From Kineosporia rhizophila (lineage in GTDB: Bacteria; Actinomycetota; Actinomycetes; Actinomycetales; Kineosporiaceae), in contig NZ_JAJSOH010000014.1 in assembly GCF_021277265.1 (NCBI RefSeq), positions 1 through 64,000 on the forward strand: a DNA stretch of 64,000 nucleotides, read 5' to 3'. Made by a program: the position numbers and the translations under genes. Each line of letters opens with the position of its first letter. Position 1 is the stretch's first letter. Under the pieces are notes generated by a model. That model had not been told where the DNA came from and did not search any database. It worked only from the letters and a program-made list of their open reading frames with translations. Below, one piece after another: positions 24,587-31,932 of this stretch.

Positions 24587-25972
24587 GTGAACTCATCCCG
24601 CCGCCGCGCCCTGGCCCGTGCCCTGGGCAATGCCTTCCTGACAGCCAACGACTGGACTGTCCGGCCATTGGTGGCCAGTGCCGAGGCAGCAATCGGCTCG
24701 CGACCGCGCTGGCTGTTCCGGTTGGCCCGCGAGGTTCTAGCGGCCTATCCGCGTCGGCCGGCAGACCGGCCCCGCGAGTTCGCCCGCTTCATTGAGCTCA
24801 GCCCGATCCTGCAGCGGGCCATCACCCGGTCGCTAGCTTCCGAGCAGCCCCTCCAAGTAGTCAGCATCCCGCCGGCGCGCACCCGGATGGCCCCGAGCCG
24901 CCCCTGGCCGGTCCCCGAACTGCACGACGCCAACGACCTGGCCGAACTGCTGGAAACTGAACACCTGGAATGGTTCGCCGACGTCTCGTTCAGACAGCGG
25001 CGCGCAAAGCCGGGACCGCTGCACCATTACCGCTACCTCTGGACAATCGCTGCCTCAGGACGTCCTCGGCTGCTGGAAGCCCCACTCCCGCGCCTGAAAA
25101 GAATCCAGCGCACCCTGCTGGAGCAGGTCCTGGCCCCGATCCCCGTGCACCCCGCCGCCCACGGCTTCGCCCCCGGCCGCAGTGCCATCACCGGCGCCCG
25201 CCTTCACACCGGCGCCCCGACAGTGGTCAACCTGGACCTGGCCTCCTTCTTCACCACCGTCAGCGCAGCCCGCATCTACGGCATCTTCCGCACGGACGGC
25301 TAGCCAGAACCAGTGGCCCACCTGCTCACCGGCCTGTGCACCACGCGTTCCCCGGTTCGAGTCATCTCGGCCATGCCCCGCAGCACGGGCGACCACAACG
25401 AGATCCGATCCCGCCTGCGCAGCCCCCATCTGCCCCAGGGCGCACCCACTTCACCAGCGCTCGCCAACCTGGCCGCGCTGGCACTGGACCGTCGGCTGGC
25501 AGGCCTCGCCGCGTCCATTGGTCTGACCTACACCCGCTACGCCGACGACCTCACCTTCTCCGGTGATCTGAGCGACCGCGCGGCCATACGGCTGATCGGC
25601 GGTGTCGAAAGGATCGTCCGAGCGGAAGGATTCTCGGTGCAGCCGGCCAAGACCCGCGTACGGCATGCCTTTCAACGGCAGGTGGTCACCGGCATCGTTG
25701 TCAACGAACGCCCCAATCTGACCCGAGCCGAGTACGACCAGCTGAAGGCCCTGCTGCACAACGCGGTTCGCCTCGGCCCGGACAGTCAGAACCGCGACCA
25801 GCACGGCGACTTCCGGGCTCATCTGCTGGGTCGTATCGCCTGGGCAACGCAGCTCCACCCGGAACGCGGGCAGCGCCTGCGGGCGGCCTTCGACCGGATC
25901 GAATGGCCGGCGGACCAGCTGAATCGGGTCACTGCGTCCCGCAGTACGTCGGCGGCTGCCGCGCGGGAGTGA
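24587..25972 (+). pseudogene. Retron-like reverse transcriptase interrupted by one in-frame amber codon
   Basis: One continuous frame of 461 codons with a TAG at codon 239 (25301-25303). The N-terminal ~130 residues are an extension of unknown role. RT motifs then follow in order: HGFAPGRSAITGARLHTG, motif A NLDLASFF (D217), motif B QGAPTSPALAN (284-294), motif C YADD (318-321), motif D GFSVQPAKTRV, and the retron-associated VTG motif in VVTGIVVN (367-369). The context around the stop reads RTDG-stop-PEPVAHLL, where related RTs have GYPEPVA, so the change is probably Tyr (TAC/TAT) to TAG. Otherwise no frameshift or decay is visible, so it is either a very recent pseudogene, a sequencing error or a read-through gene. 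GTG start directly follows the candidate ncRNA. No effector gene is obvious next to it. Confidence 0.85.
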
Positions 25973-26003
25973 TCCGCTCGATCTCCCAGAAGTAGCTCCA
26001 GAT

Positions 26004-26026
26004 GGGCGCGGCTGAGTAGGCGGCCC
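26004..26026 (+). repeat. Right direct repeat flanking the RT cassette
   Basis: Second copy of the 23-bp repeat at 24392-24414 (20 of 23 identical, exact core GCTGAGTAGGC). It lies 31 bases after the RT stop codon. The matching copy on the left spans the end of the TetR gene, so this copy could be a displaced gene end left by insertion. Confidence 0.5.
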
Positions 26027-26384
26027 TGTGGGGCTGCATCCGGCCGATCGTGCCGACCGTCAGGGTGTGGGGTCTAGCACTTGTGATTGCTTGGACGATC
26101 CGTAACGGATCCTGGCTTCAAAGTTATAGATCGTGCGACCCAAGTAGACAGGCAATCCGATCCTGGCCGCGAATACACAAAGCATCCGAGTTTGCGCTTG
26201 CGGTAACGAGTGGATCGGGTGGCCAGGGCGCCGCGCGTCGACACCCCACCGCGCGACGCCACACGTGGCGGGACGCGGATGGGAGAACGACTTGTTCGTC
26301 GTGAGCGGGATCGCGTCGAGTCGCTGGCCGGCCGGGCCCGGGGGATGCTTCACGAAGGTTCCGACCCGATCACCGGAGGTACTG
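26027..26384. other. Intergenic region with an AT-richer stretch and a palindrome
   Basis: About 360 bases with no convincing gene on either strand. Bases ~26080-26210 are visibly less GC-rich than their surroundings. The stretch contains a perfect palindrome GATCCGT-A-ACGGATC (26097-26111). The sequence GCATCCGG at 26036-26043 is the reverse complement of CCGGATGC next to the left direct repeat. Open frames through here have poor composition and were not called. It may be a remnant of the mobile event that delivered the RT cassette. Confidence 0.4.
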
Positions 26385-26621
26385 ATGAAGGCGTTCCTCA
26401 CCAAGCGACTGCGCACCTGGCTGTTGCTCACCGTTGCCGTCCCCGCGGGCGCAGCGGCTGCGCGGGCCGTGGCGCACCGCATCGAGAAGCGCAATGGCCC
26501 CACGCCGGTGTCGCGCGGGCTGATGTCGGTGAGCAACCTGGTGGTGCGGCGGGGCGGCAAGAGCCAGGACGTGTCGGTGGGTGGGCAGGCCGAGGTCAGC
26601 CCGGGCAGCCGACGCCGCTGA
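26385..26621 (+). CDS. Small single-span membrane protein
   Basis: 78 residues. A single hydrophobic segment (RTWLLLTVAVPAGAAAARAVA, about residues 10-30) is preceded by positive charges, followed by a basic, Gly/Ser-rich tail. The ATG at 26385 is fixed by a good GGAGG at 26375-26379. No family recognised. Neighbouring genes give no functional clue. Confidence 0.7.
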   Translation: MKAFLTKRLRTWLLLTVAVPAGAAAARAVAHRIEKRNGPTPVSRGLMSVSNLVVRRGGKSQDVSVGGQAEVSPGSRRR

Positions 26622-26678
26622 GCGCTTGTCATCGGATCGGGCACCCTGCACAATGAGGCGCGAGGGTGCTCGACACCC

Positions 26679-27467
26679 GTGTCTTCGATGGCTCCCGGTG
26701 TGCCGAAAAACGCCGATCCGATGCAGAATGCACCAAGCCTTTCCGTTCTGAGTCTGCAGTTCGAGGTCGCGGAAGAAAGCAGCCCCGACTGGCCCGACCT
26801 GGTGATCCGGGTCGATGGGCGAGATCCGTTCGAGGGATCCAGATCAGGCTGGCGCGGGTTCGATCCCTCCAGCATGCTGGGTGAGGATTGTCCGCTCATT
26901 CCAACCAGTTCCGGTCGCCGCGTGGCGGTCGTCCGCTGCGGGTGTGGCGAAGCCGGGTGCGGGTCGCTCGCGCCGCTGATCGTGGCCTCTGTTGATGGCC
27001 GGCGCATCTCCTGGCTGGACTTTCGCGACTACGTGGGCGTCTTCGCCGGCCCAGTCGTGGACGAAGAGATCAAACCCGACTGGGGACGGCCGAAAGACCT
27101 TCCTGATCTGCACTTCGACCGCGACCAGTACCTCGCCGAGGTCGAGCGGGTGCGGTGGGACCGGGGCTGGGAGACGCCGCGCAGACGGGTGGCCCGGCTG
27201 GTCGGAGAACGCCTGCGCCCTCTGAATCTGGTGTTGCCGCCGAATCTTCCCTTCCATGGGGCCGGTGCCGCCTGGCCCGACAATCAAGGCGTGGTCATCT
27301 CTTTCGCGCTCTGGGGCGAGGGAGCCGAAGAGCAGCAGTTCAGTCAGAAGCTCCTCAAACTCCGAAGCGACCTGGCTGAGCCCGAGGCCGCGGCCGAGGA
27401 GATGGTGCAGGCGCTGCTGGCGGTCCCGCCCGAGCGCTGGTCCGAGACCTTCGGCTACCGCCCGTGA
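26679..27467 (+). CDS. Conserved-looking hypothetical protein
   Basis: Up to 262 residues, soluble, acidic. A short cysteine cluster (CGCGEAGCGSL, about residues 88-98) could bind a metal or form disulfides, and a Trp-rich middle part (ISWLDFRDYVGVF) follows. No catalytic family recognised. Two later ATGs (26688 and 26721) are alternative starts; no strong ribosome-binding site decides. It has normal high-GC codon usage and is probably real. Confidence 0.65.
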   Translation: MSSMAPGVPKNADPMQNAPSLSVLSLQFEVAEESSPDWPDLVIRVDGRDPFEGSRSGWRGFDPSSMLGEDCPLIPTSSGRRVAVVRCGCGEAGCGSLAPLIVASVDGRRISWLDFRDYVGVFAGPVVDEEIKPDWGRPKDLPDLHFDRDQYLAEVERVRWDRGWETPRRRVARLVGERLRPLNLVLPPNLPFHGAGAAWPDNQGVVISFALWGEGAEEQQFSQKLLKLRSDLAEPEAAAEEMVQALLAVPPERWSETFGYRP

Positions 27468-27597
27468 AGCCCTGACGCTGCACTCCCGGGCAATCCCGAA
27501 AGGGCAGTGTTCGGCAATCGCTCCTCCCGTGAACCCGTCTTCCTGCTATCGCTAGTGGCCTGCGAACGGCCCCAGTGCGAGAGCCAGGGAGATGGCT

Positions 27598-30500
27598 ATG
27601 TCGCAAGACAACGCGGCGGCCCCTACCAAGGTCGGCAAGCCCGAGCTGAGCGTGATCACGACTGCGCCCGAGAACACCTCCCCGCGAATACCGGCCGGCG
27701 TGCTCACCCTGGTCACGGTGGCCCTGGCCTGCGTGGTAGCCATCGCCGAGATCAACCGGCTCACCGGAGCCCTGCGCGACAAGCAGGATCGGGCCGTCTC
27801 ATTGATGACGTTCGTGGGCCCCAGCCGCTTGTGGACGTGGGAGCCGTCGGGAGACGAGGCGTTCGGGCGACTCGCCGACGGTGCGGCCATCGCGGTGGTG
27901 GGTCTGCGCTGGTGGCTGCTGCTGTACGTCGTCCTGCACGTGGTCGCGCTCGGCTGCGCCCTGCTGCTGGCCCGGCGGGCACTGGAGCCCAGTCGAATCA
28001 CCGGCTGGGTCCTGGTGGCCGCGGCCGGCCTGTGGCTGGTGGTCGACGTCCTGGTGGTCTGGCTCGCTCTGCTGGTCACCCGGACGGAGGCCGAGACCTA
28101 TAGCGCACCTCTGGCCGAGAGCACTGAATCCTCACTCACCCCGTTCGCAGCCGGGCTGGCCAAGTTCGCCGGGGTCATGGCGTCCATTGGTTGGGTTCTG
28201 GCTCTGATTATCGGCTTGCTGCTCGTGCGCCGCCTGACTCAAGAAAGGGCAGACCGAGGACGCCCGCGGCTGGCCAGGCTGCGCAGGGTCGGGCGGGCCG
28301 TTTTCATCCAGCGTTTCTCGGTTTTCGTGGTTGCCGTCATCGGCGGGCTCGTCGTTCTGCCGGGCGGGGAGATTCGCGACCAGTTCCCCGATGCAGTGAG
28401 GTCTTGGACGGATGGCGAGCTGACCGGCGTCAAGGACGCGGTGGTCGCGGTGCTCGCCCTGGTCGCGTTGTCGGTTGTTGTCTTTCTTACAGGACGGCTG
28501 CGGTCCACTTGGGTGTGGAGGCAGCGGGTTTCGCAGGATCAGAGGCCGGCGCCGGATCGCGCGGTCTACCTGTGGTGGCTGGCGGTCGCCGGGGTGGCTC
28601 TGGTCGGCGGCCTGGTCGTCGACTTGCTGGGCATGGGTGACGTAGATCTTCGGGTGCTGGGGCTTTTCGTGGCGGCCATTGTTGCGGTGCCGGGGCTTTC
28701 CTGGCTCGTCAACCGGTTCAGACCTCAGGCCGGGCCCAGCCTTCCGAAGCAGGACGAGCCTCTGGCCCGGACCGTTTGGATGGTGGGTGACATCGCGGCC
28801 GGTGCGCTGCTGGCGATCGGTGGGCTGGGCCTGGTGCGCGCCTACACTGCGCCAACCGTGCTCGGGTTCGGAGTCTGGCCGGCGCTGGCGTTGATCGTTG
28901 GCGGCCTCGTGTCTGCGCTCGTCTGGTGGGTCGTTGCACAGGCCGAGGAAGCGCTCAACCGAGGGGAGGGGCAGGCCAAGCACCTCGTGCGGCCCGACGT
29001 AATGACCGACCTGGGGCCGAAGCTGGGCATCGGTCTAGGCGTGGTAGCCGCGCTGGGCCTGATCTTCGTGCTCTTCAAACCCCTCACCGCAGCTTCCTGG
29101 CTCGGCGTGATCGGCGCGACCACCACCGTCCTCGGTTTTCTCGTAACCCTGGCCGCCCTCGCTGTCCTGACCGTGCAGCGCAACGATCCACTACCCGTCT
29201 TCAGGCTCTTCGGGCTCAAACACACCCCGCTGCTGACCCTGCTCTTCCTCGTGCCCTTCCTGGCCTCCCTGGGCGGAGGCGACGTCGACGTGCACCGTGT
29301 TCGAGTGGTGTCCAACGCCGATCAGGCTGAGCTCGCGGTCAGCCAAAGACCGCTACTGGCTGAGGCGTTCGATCAATGGCTACAGCAAGAGGGCGGGTGC
29401 GTCGGCGCCAACGATGTGGCCGGGCACCCCGTGCGGCCTCTCGTGCTCGTGGCTGCGGCCGGAGGTGGTATCCGCGCTGCGGTCTGGACGGCCTACGGTG
29501 TTGACCGGCTGGCCCAGCACTGCGGCCCGCGGCCGATTTTCTTATCTAGCGGCGTCAGCGGTGGCTCGCTCGGACTTGCGTTGGCGCGGGGCGAGGGCTA
29601 CACCCAGGCAGCCGAGAAACTGGCCGAACCCGGAGCCCTGACCGCGGCCGTCAACGGTCTGCTCGTGCGCGACCTGCTGGCCAGCACCACCGGCATCCGG
29701 GTGAACGACCAAGACGGCATGCCCAACGAAAAATGGCTCGACCGAGCCGGTCTGATGGAACACCGCTGGGAATCCCTGGCCCCGGTGCTGGGCGAGAACT
29801 TCTTGGGGTCGACCGGCGATTCCGGCCACCTGCTGCTCAACTCGACGTCGGTCGGCACGGCCTGCCGCATGATCGTCAGTGACCTGAAGCTGACCACCGG
29901 CGTCGAGCAGGTGGGCTCCGAGTCGGCCCCGGGCGCCGAACGAGACCCTGACTGCCACGCCCCCGACAGCAGCCTGCCCGCGGGCTCGGTCGACCTTCTG
30001 CACCAGTACACGCCCTGCCTGAAAGGCGCCCTGCGCAATGGCACCTCGGCCATGCTGTCGGCGCGCTTCCCCTATGTCACACCCAGCGGGGTGATCGACG
30101 GGTGCAACGATCTGACCAAGCAGCAACTGGTAGACGGCGGCTACGCCGAGGGCAGCGGGCTGGGCACTCTCGTGGACCTCGGGCCGGAGCTCATGCGTCT
30201 GGTGCGCGCCCACAACCTCGGCGTTCTGAACGGGACCGAGCCGGGCGGGTCGCTGGTGGTGCCGACCGTGGTGTTCCTGCAGAACCACTTCGGCACCGAC
30301 CTCTCAGCCCCGCCCAGCGGCCTCACGTCCGAGCTGCTCGCCCCGCCCATCGCCGCCCGGGCCAAGGAGGAACTGGCCGGCGACGCAGCCCTGCGGCAAC
30401 GCACCTACGCCCAGTACGCCGACCCGATCCCCTGCGACCCGGCGGAGTCGTGCGAGTCAGACATCCCACCCCTTGTAGTGGTCGCACCGGCAACCCAGCC

Positions 30501-30630
30501 GTCCGTGACCGCACCCCTGGGATGGACCCTGTCGGAGCGCAGCATCGAGCGCCTCTCGCAGGCCATGGACTTCCAGGTGGGGGCCTGCGCCGGCGGGCTC
30601 TGCAACCTCTTCGCCGCGACCAGACGCTGA
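27598..30630 (+). CDS. Large membrane protein with C-terminal patatin-like phospholipase domain
   Basis: 1,010 residues. The N-terminal ~570 residues hold about ten hydrophobic segments in two blocks (for example GVLTLVTVALACVVAIA, VFVVAVIGGLVVLPGG, LGVIGATTTVLGFLVTLAALAVL). The C-terminal ~400 residues are a patatin-like serine hydrolase: oxyanion motif AAAGGGIRAAV near 620-630, nucleophile S654 in GVSGGS, and catalytic D846 in VDGGYAEGSGL. The Ser-Asp dyad is complete, so phospholipase A or lipid acyl hydrolase activity at the membrane is expected. ATG at 27598 has AGGGAG 6 bases upstream. Such a long multi-span patatin is unusual; transport-coupled lipid turnover is only a guess. Confidence 0.85.
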   Translation: MSQDNAAAPTKVGKPELSVITTAPENTSPRIPAGVLTLVTVALACVVAIAEINRLTGALRDKQDRAVSLMTFVGPSRLWTWEPSGDEAFGRLADGAAIAVVGLRWWLLLYVVLHVVALGCALLLARRALEPSRITGWVLVAAAGLWLVVDVLVVWLALLVTRTEAETYSAPLAESTESSLTPFAAGLAKFAGVMASIGWVLALIIGLLLVRRLTQERADRGRPRLARLRRVGRAVFIQRFSVFVVAVIGGLVVLPGGEIRDQFPDAVRSWTDGELTGVKDAVVAVLALVALSVVVFLTGRLRSTWVWRQRVSQDQRPAPDRAVYLWWLAVAGVALVGGLVVDLLGMGDVDLRVLGLFVAAIVAVPGLSWLVNRFRPQAGPSLPKQDEPLARTVWMVGDIAAGALLAIGGLGLVRAYTAPTVLGFGVWPALALIVGGLVSALVWWVVAQAEEALNRGEGQAKHLVRPDVMTDLGPKLGIGLGVVAALGLIFVLFKPLTAASWLGVIGATTTVLGFLVTLAALAVLTVQRNDPLPVFRLFGLKHTPLLTLLFLVPFLASLGGGDVDVHRVRVVSNADQAELAVSQRPLLAEAFDQWLQQEGGCVGANDVAGHPVRPLVLVAAAGGGIRAAVWTAYGVDRLAQHCGPRPIFLSSGVSGGSLGLALARGEGYTQAAEKLAEPGALTAAVNGLLVRDLLASTTGIRVNDQDGMPNEKWLDRAGLMEHRWESLAPVLGENFLGSTGDSGHLLLNSTSVGTACRMIVSDLKLTTGVEQVGSESAPGAERDPDCHAPDSSLPAGSVDLLHQYTPCLKGALRNGTSAMLSARFPYVTPSGVIDGCNDLTKQQLVDGGYAEGSGLGTLVDLGPELMRLVRAHNLGVLNGTEPGGSLVVPTVVFLQNHFGTDLSAPPSGLTSELLAPPIAARAKEELAGDAALRQRTYAQYADPIPCDPAESCESDIPPLVVVAPATQPSVTAPLGWTLSERSIERLSQAMDFQVGACAGGLCNLFAATRR

Positions 30631-30637
30631 CCCAGGA

Positions 30638-30982
30638 TCACAGCAGGGTGCGCGAGACCCATTCCCCGACCGGCAGCCCGTACACCTCGCCCGCCCCGCC
30701 CACACTGCCGATCGACAACACCGAGCCGACCGAGCCCACCGACAGCACCGAGCCGACCGAGAACGCCGAGGCCAGGCTGCCCACGCTGCCCACCGACAAG
30801 ACGCTGAACATGGACCCGGCCGAGAAGGTGCCGGCGATGGAGGCCCAGCTGAAGGCCGACAGGGCCGACTGCGCAGACGAGAACGACGCGATCGACCGGT
30901 AGGAGGAGCCGGGCGACTTCCGTACCGGCTTCGCTGCGGCAGGGGAGCCGTACTGGGGGAGGGCCTGGCCAGAGTCTTCCAT
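30638..30982 (-). CDS. Ser/Val/Gly-repeat protein
   Basis: 114 residues. After a short hydrophilic N-terminus, residues ~40-95 are made of SxxS/SVGSV-type units (for example LSVGSVGSVLSIGSVG) with small hydrophobic residues spaced regularly. The pattern suggests a membrane-inserted or beta-solenoid-like element. Proteins with such repeats are common in streptomycetes, to my recollection, but have no assigned function. The ATG at 30982 is preceded by GAGGAG. It converges on the patatin-protein gene with 7 bases between stops. The opposite strand also has a long open frame here, but it lacks a start signal and reads as Thr/Glu/Pro low complexity. Confidence 0.7.
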   Translation of the reverse strand: MEDSGQALPQYGSPAAAKPVRKSPGSSYRSIASFSSAQSALSAFSWASIAGTFSAGSMFSVLSVGSVGSLASAFSVGSVLSVGSVGSVLSIGSVGGAGEVYGLPVGEWVSRTLL

Positions 30983-31060
30983 GATGATCTCCTCAGTCGT
31001 GTCCTTCACAGACCATCATGAGACCCCGGCGCACAGCGGAGGATGGGGATAGCCCCCGGG

Positions 31061-31573
31061 TCAGTCCTCCTCAGGAAGCACGATCAGCCCGGTGCGCTCC
31101 GCGATCGGCAACACCGACTGGATCCGCGCCAGGTCCCACGGCGGCGGCTGCTGACCCGGAATCGGGTCCTCACCGGCGTCGACAAAGAACTCCTCGGGCC
31201 CACCCGGGGTGTAGAAGAACAGCATCTTCGTGTTGCTCTTGCTGATGTTCTTGAACCGGTGACGGTGCCCCCGCGGCACGTACACGAAGTCACCGGGCCC
31301 AGCCACGAACTTCTGCTCCCCGTCGAGGAACTCCAGCTCGCCCTCAAGCAGGTAGAAGGTCTCGTCCTCGTCGGTGTGGGCGTGCGCCACCGGCCCACCC
31401 CCGGGCGGCACGACCGCCTCGATGAACCCCAGCCGCCCGCTGGTCTGACCACGGGTGACCTTCATCGTGTAGCTGTCCCCGGAAACCCACTTGGTCAGCC
31501 CCTGCCCGGCCGGCACGTGCAGGGCCCCCACCTTCTCGGTTCCGGGGGCTACATCAGGTACGGAAAAGCTCAT
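31061..31573 (-). CDS. Cupin-domain protein
   Basis: 170 residues. Cupin motif 1 is GGGPVAHAHTDEDETFYLLEGELEF, split as His-x-His and the Glu of DETFYLLEG, and motif 2 is PGDFVYVPRGHRHRFKN. The His-His-Glu-His metal site is intact, so a metal-dependent enzyme or sensor is possible. The family includes dioxygenases, isomerases and quercetinase-like proteins; the substrate is unknown. It is transcribed away from the AAA+ ATPase gene across a 340-bp divergent region with a long hairpin and a repeat array. Confidence 0.85.
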   Translation of the reverse strand: MSFSVPDVAPGTEKVGALHVPAGQGLTKWVSGDSYTMKVTRGQTSGRLGFIEAVVPPGGGPVAHAHTDEDETFYLLEGELEFLDGEQKFVAGPGDFVYVPRGHRHRFKNISKSNTKMLFFYTPGGPEEFFVDAGEDPIPGQQPPPWDLARIQSVLPIAERTGLIVLPEED

Positions 31574-31713
31574 CTCTTTCGCCCTCCAGGCTTGCCACAG
31601 ATCTGCGATGCACCTGAAGACACGGAGGCCGGCGTTCGATAGTTCACCCAGATCCCGCTCGGCCGAGCCTGCGCTCTCGCCACGACGGCCGGGGCTCGGG
31701 AAGGCAATCGAGT

Positions 31714-31745
31714 GAGGTGTACGCCTGGTACACGGCGTACACCTC
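31714..31745. promoter_or_regulatory. Long inverted repeat in the cupin/ATPase intergenic region
   Basis: A perfect 12-bp inverted repeat GAGGTGTACGCC (31714-31725) and its complement (31734-31745) around an 8-base centre that contains another GTACAC. The result is three GTAC-centred sites in 32 bp. It could be a regulator-binding site for the divergent cupin gene or a transcription stop. Lack of a gene ending here favours an operator. Confidence 0.5.
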
Positions 31746-31791
31746 GAGACTGCGGTGACGGACTGCCGACCGCCAAGACGATGCTGCAGGC

Positions 31792-31900
31792 GGGATGCTG
31801 GGCGGCCTGCAAATGGGATGCTAGGAAGCCTGCAAATGGGATGCTAGCGAGCCTGTAAATGGGATGCTGGGGAGCCTGCAAACGGGATGCTAGCCTGAGA
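31792..31900. repeat. Tandem array of 23-bp repeats upstream of the AAA+ ATPase gene
   Basis: Four contiguous 23-bp units (31792-31814, 31815-31837, 31838-31860, 31861-31883) and a partial fifth (from 31884). Each begins GGGATGCT and ends with AGCCTGYAAA or close variants; the centre varies at about five positions. There are no spacers. A partial match GATGCTGCAGGC lies just before the first unit. The array ends about 30 bases before the ATPase start, a position typical of iterons or multi-site operators. Function is unknown. Confidence 0.85.
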
Positions 31901-31932
31901 GGCGGTTACCCACTGTGGAGGCGAACGCACTG

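Noticed and set aside
24419..25972. Diversity-generating retroelement or group II intron RT
   Set aside because: No variable/template repeat pair, Avd gene, intron RNA domain V or maturase domain was seen; the VTG motif and closed upstream RNA favour a retron-like type.
26060..27007. 315-codon minus-strand frame across the small membrane and hypothetical genes
   Set aside because: It overlaps two plus-strand genes with better start signals and has Ser/Arg/Pro-rich composition; the AT-richer end alone is not evidence of a gene.
30662..30902. Plus-strand Thr/Glu/Pro repeat frame downstream of the patatin gene
   Set aside because: No start signal, and the minus strand encodes a Ser/Val/Gly repeat protein with a good ribosome-binding site; the plus frame mirrors that repeat.
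31792..31900. CRISPR-like array
   Set aside because: The 23-bp units are directly adjacent with no spacers, and no cas gene is present; tandem iteron-like repeats fit better.
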